A stretch of 38,812 nucleotides of DNA from Neobacillus citreus (GTDB taxonomy: Bacteria; Bacillota; Bacilli; Bacillales; Cytobacillaceae). The notes beneath the pieces are model-generated. The model searched no databases. It was not told the DNA's origin and saw only the letters and a list, made by a program, of their open reading frames with translations. Positions 14,112 through 22,478 of the stretch are shown here, piece after piece (positions within the stretch are counted from its first letter, which is position 1; each line of letters opens with the position of its first letter). The position numbers were made by a program, and so were the translations under genes. The stretch lies in NCBI RefSeq assembly GCF_018343545.2, contig NZ_JAGYPE020000052.1, forward strand, positions 1,704 through 40,515, given 5' to 3'.

Positions 14112-15122
14112 TTAAGAATATAACCAATCCAGCTGCGGAAGGCTTAAGTGTTTCACCGGCGCCCCTGAAATATGAAAAAAGCCTGCCAGAAAACGTTCGT
14201 ATTCGGAGGACTGCCGCAAAATTTTCCCTAAAGTATCCTCCAACTGCTTTTTTTCCTGTTCCGAGCGAGTAATATAATAATTTTCCACACATTCGAAGTA
14301 ATGGAGCGGAAAAATTAAGCGGGCATATAAAAGCCGCCATGAAAAAGAGGACAATGGGGATATCCCCTGATATTCATCGTAAAACTGTTTTAATTCCATA
14401 TCATATGTCTGGATATTATGAAAATATTGTTCCCTTGTCCACTCAGCCAAATCACGGCTGCGGTGGTCGAATACCCATTCAAATGGATTTCTGATCATAT
14501 ATTGGCCGCCCCACGTTTTTTTCGTGAAACGTTCATAGCAAACTGTCCCGCTGTCTGTTTCCAAGGGGGAATCATCAATTTCCGTATCCACTAAATATTG
14601 GATCGCATTCTCTGTTAATCCCATGTAATACGGAAAGGACTCAATAAACAATTTTTCAAATTCATCCTCAGGTGTTTGAAAAAGCAGTCCACTCCACACT
14701 TTTTCCATCTGTTCCAGCCGTTTTTCCCAAATCCCCTTCCATTGTCCAACTCTGCTCGACCGCTGAATCTGAAAAGGCACCCTTCTGCCCCGCTCATGAA
14801 ATTTTGCCAGTTTCCGCCCCAATTTGGATATTCGCTGCTGCCGGTCCGTCTGCCGGTTTACTAATACGCAGTATTTATTTTGTTCCCAGTTTGTAATATA
14901 GCTGCCATCCTTAGTCTGCATGAATGCAGGGACATTTTTGTCACCTGTTTGGCGCATATGCTCAGCAATGCTTGCCAGTTCCTGCATATCCTCCTCCTCT
15001 CTTCCCCCAGGACTTACAATCAAATATAGCAAGCCATTTCCTCTTAGCGCATCAAAAGAATCTATTTTAACCTGTTCGTCAGCCTTGATTCCATATTGAT
15101 CCTCCAGCATTTTTCGCAGCAT
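14112..15122 (-). CDS. yutH: Spore coat protein YutH (CotS-like kinase fold)
   Basis: A protein of 336 residues. It resembles the CotS/YutH family of spore coat proteins, which share a divergent aminoglycoside-phosphotransferase-like fold. The readable segments are an N-terminal beta region (MQTKDGSYITNWEQNKYCVL), the central helical part (KLGRKLAKFHERGRRVP) and a C-terminal block with WVFDHRSRDLAEWTR, equivalent to the catalytic loop and following Asp. Kinase activity is not established for the family. The start is set at ATG 15122 with AAGGGGTGG close upstream; a GTG at 15146 is in frame. It faces yutI tail to tail. Confidence 0.85.
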   Translation of the reverse strand: MLRKMLEDQYGIKADEQVKIDSFDALRGNGLLYLIVSPGGREEEDMQELASIAEHMRQTGDKNVPAFMQTKDGSYITNWEQNKYCVLVNRQTDRQQRISKLGRKLAKFHERGRRVPFQIQRSSRVGQWKGIWEKRLEQMEKVWSGLLFQTPEDEFEKLFIESFPYYMGLTENAIQYLVDTEIDDSPLETDSGTVCYERFTKKTWGGQYMIRNPFEWVFDHRSRDLAEWTREQYFHNIQTYDMELKQFYDEYQGISPLSSFSWRLLYARLIFPLHYFECVENYYITRSEQEKKQLEDTLGKILRQSSEYERFLAGFFHISGAPVKHLSLPQLDWLYS

Positions 15123-15306
15123 CTCTCCACCCCTTCTTCTTTTCACCTCTACGTCATATATATGAGTAAAGCCAAGAAAACTTGTTGTCTTCCTTTTAGT
15201 AATAACAAATCATAAAGTTATTTTATTTGATTCTTGAAAGGATAATTGCATATCATAAGTTAATAGAGCAATTATAGAAAAATTTACAGAAAAGGTGATA
15301 TAAGGG

Positions 15307-15807
15307 ATGGCAGAACAAAAAAAGACAAATGTTGTTCAGGAAACGGCTCACAGGTTATTGAAAGAAAGAGGGGTAGAAATCCAAGATATTGCCAATTTGG
15401 TTTTTTATCTCCAGGAAAAATATCATAAAAACCTGCAAATGGAAGACTGTATTGCGAACGTGGAAAAAGTACTTACTAAAAGGGAAGTTCAAAATGCCAT
15501 TATTACCGGAATCCAGCTTGATGTCTTAGCTGAAAAAGGGATGCTTGAGGAGCCGCTGCAATCAATTATCGCAACAGACGAAAGTCTCTACGGGGTGGAT
15601 GAGATTTTGGCTTTTTCGATCGTGAATGTGTACGGTTCAATCGGCTTTACTAATTACGGCTATATCGATAAGCAAAAGCCTGGTATTTTGGCACATTTAA
15701 ATGATAAATCAACTGGTCAATGCCATACCTTTTTAGATGATATCGTTGGCGCCATTGCCGCTGCCGCCTCAAGCAGACTGGCACACGCTGCAGCCAATTG
15801 TGAATAA
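15307..15807 (+). CDS. yutG: Phosphatidylglycerophosphatase A family protein YutG
   Basis: A protein of 166 residues, short and mainly helical. It matches the bacillar PgpA-like group: ESLYGVDEILAFSIVNVYGSIGFTNYGYIDK in the middle and CHTFLDDIVGAIAAAASSRL at the end, with the Asp pair expected to bind metal. PgpA enzymes dephosphorylate phosphatidylglycerophosphate to phosphatidylglycerol; this cytosolic short version could act on that or a related lipid phosphate. There is no strong membrane helix. The ATG at 15307 follows AAAGGTGATATAAGGG. A terminator shared with yutF follows. Confidence 0.85.
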   Translation: MAEQKKTNVVQETAHRLLKERGVEIQDIANLVFYLQEKYHKNLQMEDCIANVEKVLTKREVQNAIITGIQLDVLAEKGMLEEPLQSIIATDESLYGVDEILAFSIVNVYGSIGFTNYGYIDKQKPGILAHLNDKSTGQCHTFLDDIVGAIAAAASSRLAHAAANCE

Positions 15808-15820
15808 GATTAAAAATGAT

Positions 15821-15848
15821 AAAGGATGGCTATTTCAGCCATCCTTTT
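15821..15848 (+). terminator. Bidirectional terminator between yutG and yutF
   Basis: AAAGGATGGCT and AGCCATCCTTTT pair around ATTTC between the facing ends of yutG and yutF. Confidence 0.92.
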
Positions 15849-16611
15849 ATGGTTCCCAATGGTCCAGTGTATCGATAGTATATGTAGGATGAATAGTATA
15901 TCCTTTTAACAGTTCCTTCGTGGTGACGCCCGTATGAACGAGCAAAGTGTCGATCCCTGCATTTATTCCCGCTAGAATATCGGTATCATAATTATCGCCC
16001 ACCATCAGCGTATCTTCTTTGGCCACACCTAAAACCTTTAACGCCTGCTCCATAATAATTGCTTCCGGCTTTCCGATAAAAATCGGCTTTGTTTGCGTTG
16101 ATACTGCTATAACCGATGTTATCGAGCCATTGCCCGGTACTAGCCCTCTTTCAGTTGGCAGGGCGATATCGCCATTTGTAGAAATAAATGTGGCTCCGTT
16201 TCGGACAGCCAGACAGGCAATTGTCAGCTTTTCATAATCAATCGAGCGGTCAAGACCCAATACGACAACATCGGCATCTTCCCCGGCAAACCGAAAGCCC
16301 TTTTCCTCAAGTGCTGTGCGAATCCCTTCTTCACCAATAACATAGACAGAGGCATCCTTTTTCAGTTCTTCGATATAATTGGCGGTTGCCTGACTTGTCG
16401 TAAAGACCCTATCTTCCGTAGTTGGAATATCAAAGCTGTTTAATTTTTCCGCCACCTGTGCCGGGGTCCTGGTAGAATTATTTGTCACAAATAAATAGGG
16501 TATTTCCTTTTTCTGAAGGTTCTTAATAAAATCAGAAGCCGCTTCTATCCTCTCCGTGCCTTTGTACATCGTTCCATCTAAATCAATTAAATATCCTTTA
16601 TATTTCTTCAA
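15847..16611 (-). CDS. yutF: HAD-IIA sugar-phosphatase YutF (NagD-like)
   Basis: A protein of 254 residues of the HAD superfamily, class IIA cap. The motifs are GYLIDLDGTMYKG (nucleophile Asp and the acid/base Asp), LFVTNNSTRTP (motif II Ser/Thr), IFIGKPEAIIMEQAL (Lys) and TLMVGDNYDTDILAGINAG (metal-binding Asp pair). Enzymes of this kind dephosphorylate small sugar or nucleotide phosphates; the exact substrate is unclear. The start is TTG 16611, with AAGGAGTGGGA upstream. yutE lies upstream on the same strand, separated by a terminator. Confidence 0.92.
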   Translation of the reverse strand: MKKYKGYLIDLDGTMYKGTERIEAASDFIKNLQKKEIPYLFVTNNSTRTPAQVAEKLNSFDIPTTEDRVFTTSQATANYIEELKKDASVYVIGEEGIRTALEEKGFRFAGEDADVVVLGLDRSIDYEKLTIACLAVRNGATFISTNGDIALPTERGLVPGNGSITSVIAVSTQTKPIFIGKPEAIIMEQALKVLGVAKEDTLMVGDNYDTDILAGINAGIDTLLVHTGVTTKELLKGYTIHPTYTIDTLDHWEP

Positions 16612-16656
16612 TCATCCCACTCCTTAATTGATCTTGTCCTCCTCTTTAAAAAGAAA

Positions 16657-16675
16657 AAGACCGATTGGCGGTCTT
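16657..16675 (-). terminator. Terminator after yutE
   Basis: AAGACCG and CGGTCTT pair around a five-base loop, followed on the minus strand by TTTCTTTTT. It overlaps the yutE stop codon. Confidence 0.82.
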
Positions 16676-17111
16676 AGTTTTTAAATGCTGAAACTGGTCC
16701 CAATTCATTCGTAAGATAGTCCCGTACATTCACTGAAAAAATAGTCAGTGCAGGCAAATGATTTGAAAATTCCCGGGTTAATTCGCTATGGTCAATTTCC
16801 GTATAAAACTGCACCAGTTTTTTCCGAAAACTGATTAGAGCTTTCAGGCTGCTTCCTGTTTCTTCAGTAACGACCTTTTCATCCATTAAAATATCTATAA
16901 TGTCTTCGTAGCTTCCTGGGTCACGCATGATAAAGCCGTCAATCATGGCATTACCGACATCCAATACCGACTCGAGCATCATGTGAGTAAGCCTTTCTAA
17001 TGCCGCCTTTTCAATGGGGGTCGACCATACCTGCTGGGTAGAGAAATGAGTGATCTGTGTTTCCAAATAAACTAATGTCGTTTCAATTTTATCCCGGTCA
17101 ACAAAGTACAT
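16674..17111 (-). CDS. yutE: HepT-like DUF86 protein YutE, lacking the RNase His
   Basis: A protein of 145 residues, all helical, in the HepT/DUF86 family (MYFVDRDKIETTL, AALERLTHMMLESVLDVGNAMID, DPGSYEDIIDILMDEKVVTE). HepT toxins carry an RX4HXY motif; here the aligned segment is RKKLVQFY, so Arg96, Gln101 and Tyr103 are seen and the His is Gln. No MNT-type nucleotidyltransferase antitoxin gene is adjacent. It is therefore unlikely to work as a toxin. B. subtilis YutE is its positional equivalent. The start is ATG 17111, about nine bases after AAGGAA; a GTG at 17120 is less likely. It begins 28 bases after the end of the upstream EAL gene and is probably co-transcribed with it. Confidence 0.82.
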   Translation of the reverse strand: MYFVDRDKIETTLVYLETQITHFSTQQVWSTPIEKAALERLTHMMLESVLDVGNAMIDGFIMRDPGSYEDIIDILMDEKVVTEETGSSLKALISFRKKLVQFYTEIDHSELTREFSNHLPALTIFSVNVRDYLTNELGPVSAFKN

Positions 17112-17138
17112 GAACTCCACTTCCTTCTATTTTCTGTT

Positions 17139-18440
17139 CTAAGTTGCCATTTCCATGTTTAGTACAGTAGGCGGAGCGTAGAAATAGCCTTGTGCCAAAT
17201 CGACCTTGTTTCTTGTGAGGACAGATGCCTCATCCTCATTTTCGATTCCCTCCGCGACAACCAGTGAACCGGCCTCCCGCGCGACTAGGAGAATCCCCTT
17301 TAACATCGATTCCTTAAGCGAGTTTTTATCGATATTTTGAATGAGAGATCGGTCAATTTTTATAATATCCGGCATAATTTCACTAATGGTACTTAAATTG
17401 GAGTATCCCGCGCCTGTATCATCAATGGCAATTCGAAACCCCATTAATCGTAACATTTTTATATTATAAATGAAATTCTTTAAACCTTCGATTGAATCGT
17501 TTTCTGTAATTTCAATTGTTATTTGTTTTGGTGATATACCAGTGAATCTTTGCAATAAATTCTTTATATCCCTTGTGAAACGAATATTTCCAAGGGTTAA
17601 CGGAGTACAATTGATAAAAATATCCTGTCTGCATTTTGCTTTCTTAATTTGTTCAAACGCTTTTTCCAATACCAGCATTTCGAGTGCATATAATGTCCCT
17701 GTCTGTCTTGCAACCGAGAATAACGGCAAAGGATTTTCTACTGCCGTACCTTTAGGCCCCCGTGTCAAGAGCTCCCATGCACGGATTTCATTTGTTGCCA
17801 CATCAATAATGGGCTGGGCCAGCAGACGGATATTTTTATTAGTAATAATTTGATTGATCATATAATCTATATCATCATATTTTACTGCCAGTCTTTTTTC
17901 AGCCATCGCAATGGCCTGTCGATGGGCTTTTTGGATGGAATCAGAAATGGAGTAATGTTTCTTGTCAATAAACATATATCCGGTTTCAAAGTGAATTTGC
18001 TGTGAAGGATAATGTTTTTGCAGACTTCCCTCAACATAATAAAGCAATCCGTTTATGACATGATCCATATCAGACAAAGTGTTTTTATCAACATCCACCT
18101 TCATAATCAAGGTCACCACATCGCCATAAAAGTCATGCAGCGCGATGATCTCCTCTTCTTTCAGTTCCTCTTGGACAGCATGGCGAAAATACTTTTTTAA
18201 CTGCTTCATGAAATAACCTTGCTGTGATTTGCCTTTTAAAACCGACAATTCATTCATATTTTGCAGGTGAAAAACAATAACTGCTGCCTCCAAGCCTGAT
18301 TGAAAGGCGGCTGTTACACCCTCTAATACAGGGTTGCGCAATATAAATTGAGGCGGATAAAAGCGCAAGGAACCAGCAGGAAGCAAAATCTTCCCCCATT
18401 CCATTACCCCTAATAGCATATTCATGATGCGACGAGCCAT
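17139..18440 (-). CDS. EAL-domain protein with degenerate GGDEF, likely c-di-GMP phosphodiesterase
   Basis: A protein of 433 residues, without membrane helices. Residues 1-190 look like a worn-out GGDEF domain: where GGDEF would stand there is LHDFYGDVVTL, so cyclase activity is not expected. Residues 195-433 form an EAL domain with all the expected catalytic residues: Glu223 in AWELL, Asn277 in FINCTP, Glu310, Asp340-Asp341 in AIDDTGAGYSNL, Lys361 in IKID, Glu397 in VAEGIEN and Gln417. It should hydrolyse c-di-GMP in the cytosol. The start is ATG 18440, with GAGGGATGA upstream. It sits upstream of yutE on the same strand, with an 18 to 27 base gap. Confidence 0.9.
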   Translation of the reverse strand: MARRIMNMLLGVMEWGKILLPAGSLRFYPPQFILRNPVLEGVTAAFQSGLEAAVIVFHLQNMNELSVLKGKSQQGYFMKQLKKYFRHAVQEELKEEEIIALHDFYGDVVTLIMKVDVDKNTLSDMDHVINGLLYYVEGSLQKHYPSQQIHFETGYMFIDKKHYSISDSIQKAHRQAIAMAEKRLAVKYDDIDYMINQIITNKNIRLLAQPIIDVATNEIRAWELLTRGPKGTAVENPLPLFSVARQTGTLYALEMLVLEKAFEQIKKAKCRQDIFINCTPLTLGNIRFTRDIKNLLQRFTGISPKQITIEITENDSIEGLKNFIYNIKMLRLMGFRIAIDDTGAGYSNLSTISEIMPDIIKIDRSLIQNIDKNSLKESMLKGILLVAREAGSLVVAEGIENEDEASVLTRNKVDLAQGYFYAPPTVLNMEMAT

Positions 18441-18628
18441 ACATTCATCCCTCACAACCAGTTTATCTTACAGATTTAGTTATATTATAACATATTTTTA
18501 CATTATTCGTATTTTTCAAAGAAAAATATTCCTAAACAAATGGTTGGGAAATTTAATCCTTCTCCCATCCACTGCAGGAATTTGTTACTATAGATAATGT
18601 GAGAGTATTTTTTAAAAGGAGATATGAA

Positions 18629-18895
18629 ATGAGCGAGCGTTTTTTCTTATATGATGATACCGAAAATACCAAAACAAGGTTTGTCAGCTTTGTCGGGGAA
18701 AATCAGCGTTATGATTTAGCAGTCGTAAAAACGGACCGGCACTACGGCAAATCCCTAGTAATGAATATGCAAGGAAATCGATTTGCCATCATTGGGCATG
18801 ATGATCTCGAGGAGGAAGGTTATTTAGAATATGCTTTTAATATTAATGAAGCAGAGGCAGAAGAGCTAAAATCCTTCTTACAGGAGATTATCTAA
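18629..18895 (+). CDS. DUF3055-like small protein
   Basis: A protein of 88 residues starting MSERFFLYDDTENTKTRFVS. The ATG at 18629 has AAAGGAGA upstream. It contains alternating strands (RYDLAVVKTDRHYGKSLVMN, NRFAIIGHDDL) and a C-terminal helix (EAEAEELKSFLQEII). This pattern fits the DUF3055 family of Firmicutes, whose function is unknown. No cysteines or membrane segments are present. It is followed after 58 bases by a second small gene on the same strand, and together they form a unit closed by a strong terminator. Confidence 0.72.
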   Translation: MSERFFLYDDTENTKTRFVSFVGENQRYDLAVVKTDRHYGKSLVMNMQGNRFAIIGHDDLEEEGYLEYAFNINEAEAEELKSFLQEII

Positions 18896-18953
18896 AGGTT
18901 GACTCATGTTTTTCACTCAGGATGAAATAATAAAAGAAAAAGGAGTGAGGAAC

Positions 18954-19247
18954 ATGGCTGAAAAGGATTCCGATAAATACGGGGATTTCTCGAATGTGGA
19001 AGTACAGCGGAACTATCTGACTGCGGAAGAATTTCCCGAGGGCCCTTTAGGGTCGCCGATTCGTAAAGAAGACCCTGTAGAACTGAAGAGTACCTCGTGG
19101 AAAGAGGGGCAGCGCCGGTACAGTGCATTTAACTATGAGTTTAAGGCCCTGCATCAGGATTTGCCAAGAGAATACCCGGGAGCGCATCCTCCACATGATG
19201 ATAAAGAAACCGATGAACAGGCCCCGTATAACAATAACGAAGCTTAA
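18954..19247 (+). CDS. Small conserved hydrophilic protein
   Basis: A protein of 97 residues. The ATG at 18954 has AAAGGAG eight bases upstream. It is very hydrophilic and probably largely disordered: MAEKDSDKYGDFSNVEVQRN, then EEFPEGPLGSPIRKEDPVEL, then FKALHQDLPREYPGAHPPHDD, and an acidic tail. I know similar short proteins annotated only as 'cytosolic protein' in bacilli; the function is unknown. It ends at a bidirectional terminator shared with yutD. Confidence 0.7.
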   Translation: MAEKDSDKYGDFSNVEVQRNYLTAEEFPEGPLGSPIRKEDPVELKSTSWKEGQRRYSAFNYEFKALHQDLPREYPGAHPPHDDKETDEQAPYNNNEA

Positions 19248-19290
19248 AAAATAAACGAAGGGGATTAAATCGCCCCTTCGTTTATTTTTT
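19246..19290 (+). terminator. Bidirectional terminator before yutD
   Basis: AAAAAATAAACGAAGGGG and CCCCTTCGTTTATTTTTT form a perfect 18 base-pair stem around a nine-base loop. It sits between the facing ends of the plus-strand small gene and yutD and overlaps both stop regions. Confidence 0.95.
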
Positions 19291-19557
19291 AACCTTTTTT
19301 AACACAAAATAAGCACAGCCAAAATTGCAGTATTCATACAGATACTCACTTAATGTGCTGATTTTTGTATCAAAGGTTGCTTTTTGATTTTGGTCCTCAA
19401 AGAAGCCTTTTAATCGGAGCTGGCCATAGCCCCAATCCCCCACAATATAATCATATCTGGATAAGATGTCACTATATCTAGCCTTTAGGGCTTCCTCATT
19501 AAAACCATTCCGAAATTCCTGTACAAGTTCGTAAGTAGTGTTATTAATAAGAATCAT
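19282..19557 (-). CDS. yutD: YutD family protein (DUF1027)
   Basis: A protein of 91 residues. It has the signature segments RYDYIVGDWGYGQLRLKGFF and EYCNFGCAYFVLKK of the YutD family, conserved in Firmicutes and of unknown function. The start is ATG 19557, reached from GAGGTGA; a GTG at 19566 would place the ribosome binding site inside the gene. It lies opposite yutC, with 115 bases between the starts. Confidence 0.85.
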   Translation of the reverse strand: MILINNTTYELVQEFRNGFNEEALKARYSDILSRYDYIVGDWGYGQLRLKGFFEDQNQKATFDTKISTLSEYLYEYCNFGCAYFVLKKVKK

Positions 19558-19672
19558 GGTTTTCACCTCAAATTTTGCCAGCTATTCTTTATCCCATTAT
19601 AACCGATTCACCATCAATTACTAAGAAAAAAAATGAGCGCTTTGGAAAATCTAATAAAAGGAGGTGTTAATA

Positions 19673-20311
19673 TTGAAAAGATTAGGCATAATCATTGGGT
19701 TATGTGCATTAACTGCAGTCACAGGCTGTTCTAAGGATATGGGTAAAAACGATATATATGAAGAATCCGGCAATACCATTAATGTGAACAATAAACGGCA
19801 TGAGCTCTACCGTGAAGGTGCGAGCAAGGATATCCGTAACGCCAGCAATGACTATGGCTTTGTACGTCACCAAAAGAGTCCACTGATGAACGATAATAAC
19901 ACAAATAATGGCTACACGGCCCTTGACCGTGAACAAGTAGCCCATGTCATCAGTCGCTTAAGCGCCAATAATCCAAACGTCCATGATGTGGCTACATTGG
20001 TAACGGACAGAGAAGTTTTAGTGGCGTACCGTACCGATTCGAAGGACCGAAATTTAACGGCTGACCAAGTGAAGAAAACAGCATTATCCGTTGTCCCAAG
20101 GTACTACCATGTATATGTCAGTGATAATAAGGTCCATATCCAGGATATCCAAAACTTGGCGAATTTGGATTCCCACAGCGGCAAATCACGTGACCAGGTA
20201 AATTATGTAATCAAGCAAATGAAAACATCTCCACAAGGAACAAGACTGAACGATAGTGAAGATGAAAACGGCCTGACAAAGGACGATATGGATTATAATC
20301 ACAAACGCTAA
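19673..20311 (+). CDS. yutC: YhcN/YlaJ-family sporulation lipoprotein YutC
   Basis: A protein of 212 residues. The start is TTG 19673, six bases after AAAGGAGGTG. The signal peptide KRLGIIIGLCALTAVTGCSK has a VTGC lipobox. The mature part is hydrophilic, with an Asn-rich linker (DNNTNNGYTALDRE), then a YhcN/YlaJ-type domain: VAHVISRLSANNPNVHDVATLVTDREVLVAYR and VPRYYHVYVSDN. The family occurs in spores or the forespore envelope; the role is unclear. It precedes lipA tail to tail, as in B. subtilis. Confidence 0.85.
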   Translation: MKRLGIIIGLCALTAVTGCSKDMGKNDIYEESGNTINVNNKRHELYREGASKDIRNASNDYGFVRHQKSPLMNDNNTNNGYTALDREQVAHVISRLSANNPNVHDVATLVTDREVLVAYRTDSKDRNLTADQVKKTALSVVPRYYHVYVSDNKVHIQDIQNLANLDSHSGKSRDQVNYVIKQMKTSPQGTRLNDSEDENGLTKDDMDYNHKR

Positions 20312-20312
20312 T

Positions 20313-20358
20313 AAAAAGAGTTCAGACCCGAATTAAACTAAGGGCTGAACTCTTTTTT
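20313..20358 (+). terminator. Bidirectional terminator between yutC and lipA
   Basis: AAAAAGAGTTCAGACCC and GGGCTGAACTCTTTTTT pair, with one bulged A, around GAATTAAACTAA. It lies between the facing gene ends. Confidence 0.9.
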
Positions 20359-20367
20359 AAATTCAAG

Positions 20368-21288
20368 TTATTGGGCTTCCTGCGTACTTTGTTCACCAAG
20401 TAATTGCTTATGCTTTGCGGCAGCATTTACTTGTTCATCAGCGTGATAAGAAGAACGAACAAGTGGTCCCGCTTCGCAATGGCTGAACCCTTTACTTATG
20501 GCAATGTCACGTAATTCATTAAACTCATCGGGGCTATAGTATTTTATAACCTTTAGGTGGCTTTTGGTCGGCTGCAAATACTGGCCGATCGTCATGATAT
20601 CAACATGATTTGCCCGCAAATCATCCATAACCTCAATAATCTCTTCTTTTGTTTCGCCAAGGCCAATCATTAAGCTTGATTTTGTAGGAATACTTGGATT
20701 CATTTCCTTTGCCCGGCGGAGGAATTCTAGGGAACGATCATATTTTGCACGCGCTCTGACTCTTGGTGTCAGGCGTCTCACCGTTTCGATATTATGGTTT
20801 AAAATATCTGGCTTTGCATCCATCAATGTTCGAAGGTTCTCTTCTTTTCCGCCCATATCAGACGGAAGGACCTCAATGCTTGTAAACGGGTTTTTCCGGC
20901 GGATGGCCCGGATGGTTTCTGCGAATACTGCTGCACCGCCATCCTTTAAATCATCCCTGGCAACTGCGGTTACGACAACATGTTTCAGGTTCATAAGCTG
21001 AACGGAATCAGCGACTCTTTCCGGTTCCTGCCAGTCAAGTTCCGTAGGTAGACCTGTTTTTACAGCACAGAAGCGGCAGGCCCTGGTACATGTATCACCG
21101 AGAATCATAAAGGTAGCCGTTCGCCGTACTGCCCAGCATTCGTGAATATTTGGACAGCGCGCCTCTTCACAAACGGTGTGAAGATTCTTTTCCCGCATCA
21201 ATTTCTTTAATCCTGTATATGATTCATTTGTATTAAGCTTTATTTTTAACCAATCAGGTTTTCTCAGGACTTCCTCTTTCTTGCTCAT
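20368..21288 (-). CDS. lipA: Lipoyl synthase
   Basis: A protein of 306 residues. It is a radical-SAM enzyme that inserts two sulfur atoms into octanoyl groups on lipoyl domains. The auxiliary [4Fe-4S] cluster is held by CEEARCPNIHEC (Cx4Cx5C) and the SAM cluster by CTRACRFC (Cx3Cx2C). The rest matches LipA closely (VVVTAVARDDLKDGGA, RARAKYDRSLEFLRRAKEM, CEAGPLVRSSYHADEQ, the last with the RSSY motif). The start is ATG 21288 (MSKKEEVLRKPDWLKIKL), after GGGGG at six bases; the ATG one codon before is equally in frame. It is divergent from lytH. LipA uses up its auxiliary cluster, so it depends on the Suf and carrier genes nearby. Confidence 0.97.
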   Translation of the reverse strand: MSKKEEVLRKPDWLKIKLNTNESYTGLKKLMREKNLHTVCEEARCPNIHECWAVRRTATFMILGDTCTRACRFCAVKTGLPTELDWQEPERVADSVQLMNLKHVVVTAVARDDLKDGGAAVFAETIRAIRRKNPFTSIEVLPSDMGGKEENLRTLMDAKPDILNHNIETVRRLTPRVRARAKYDRSLEFLRRAKEMNPSIPTKSSLMIGLGETKEEIIEVMDDLRANHVDIMTIGQYLQPTKSHLKVIKYYSPDEFNELRDIAISKGFSHCEAGPLVRSSYHADEQVNAAAKHKQLLGEQSTQEAQ

Positions 21289-21466
21289 CATGCACCCCCG
21301 ACTATGTTTAAACACTCCTGTTGTCACTTTAACATACTTGGGTCGACAACGACAAGAAGTCAGCATCTGCCCCAATGATTTTCCCGATTTCCAATTATTG
21401 ACCATAATGAAATGTTCTAGAATTCATAAACTAACCTTGAACTATAAATGGGAAGGGAGAATTCCT

Positions 21467-22450
21467 ATGCGGGCTGTGCTGATAATAGCAGCTTTCCTGT
21501 TGTTATTTACCTCAAGTATAGAGGCAAAAGCTGCGGAAGCCAATCCATACCAAGAACGAATGAAACTTTATAAGAAGGTTGAAACCATCACTCAAATTCC
21601 TTGGTATTATTTAGCTGCGGTTGACCAATATGAACGAAATGTCCGCTTGGCACGCCGCGATTTACCAAGACCAGAGAGCCTGATTAGCATTTATTTTCGC
21701 CCTGAACAATGGGCCGGGCTGACTAATCCTAATCCATCCGAAGAGAATCCTGCAATTATCCAGTTTTTTAATGGAGTCGGAGTTGATGGGGATGGAGATG
21801 GAAATGCCAGCCTGAAAAATGATGAAGATGTATTGTATTCCTTTGCTCATTATCTGCTTTCTTATGGAGTAGATGAAGATAATATTAAAATCGGTTTATG
21901 GGATTATTACCACCGGGATCGATCGGTTGGCAGCATCGTCAGCTATGCCAAAATGTACCGTCATTTTGGACGGCTGAATTTGGATACAAATGTTTTCCCA
22001 GTTCCTTTAAGAAGCAATCACAGCTATCGCAGCACCTGGGGAGATGCCCGGGGCTGGGGCGGCCGAAGAATTCATGAGGGTACTGACATTTTTGCCGGCT
22101 ATGGTGTACCGGTAAGGGCTACTTGTTACGGGATTGTGGAAATGAAGGGCTGGAATAAATTTGGCGGTTGGAGAATAGGCATCCGGGATATCAATAACAC
22201 ATATCATTACTTTGCCCATCTCAGTGGGTTTGCCAAAGACTTAAAGGTCGGGCAAATTGTTGAACCCGGGATGGTAATTGGCGGAGTAGGAAGCTCCGGC
22301 TACGGCCCTCCAGGCACATCAGGGAAATTCCCGCCGCATCTCCATTATGGCATGTATAAAGATAATGGGATTACCGAATGGTCATTTGACCCCTATCCGT
22401 ATTTGGCAAAGTGGAAACGTCTTGAACGAATAAACGCTAGAAAAAAATAA
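21467..22450 (+). CDS. lytH: M23-type endopeptidase LytH (YunA), spore cortex
   Basis: A protein of 327 residues. An N-terminal signal (MRAVLIIAAFLLLFTSSIEAKA, about residues 1-22) leads to a helical region (residues 25-190) and an M23 LytM-type domain: RRIHEGTDIFAGYGVPV with the zinc His and Asp, HYFAHLSGF, and PPHLHYGMY with the HxH pair. In B. subtilis LytH is an L-Ala-D-Glu peptidase made in the forespore under sigma-G that trims cortex peptides. I saw no clear sigma-G promoter here. The ATG at 21467 follows GGAAGGGAGA. Confidence 0.93.
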   Translation: MRAVLIIAAFLLLFTSSIEAKAAEANPYQERMKLYKKVETITQIPWYYLAAVDQYERNVRLARRDLPRPESLISIYFRPEQWAGLTNPNPSEENPAIIQFFNGVGVDGDGDGNASLKNDEDVLYSFAHYLLSYGVDEDNIKIGLWDYYHRDRSVGSIVSYAKMYRHFGRLNLDTNVFPVPLRSNHSYRSTWGDARGWGGRRIHEGTDIFAGYGVPVRATCYGIVEMKGWNKFGGWRIGIRDINNTYHYFAHLSGFAKDLKVGQIVEPGMVIGGVGSSGYGPPGTSGKFPPHLHYGMYKDNGITEWSFDPYPYLAKWKRLERINARKK

Positions 22451-22477
22451 GGACTATCCGATTTGGATAGTCCTTTT
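22449..22477 (+). terminator. Bidirectional terminator between lytH and yunB
   Basis: AAGGACTATCC and GGATAGTCCTTTT pair around GATTT, between the facing ends of lytH and yunB. Confidence 0.9.
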
Positions 22478-22478
22478 G

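Noticed and set aside
16674..18440. HepT/MNT toxin-antitoxin system
   Set aside because: YutE lacks the RX4H histidine, and the neighbour is an EAL protein rather than a nucleotidyltransferase.
21400..21466. Sigma-G or sigma-K promoter of lytH
   Set aside because: CATAAACTA fits a -10 pattern, but no -35 stands at the right spacing, so it was not listed as a feature.
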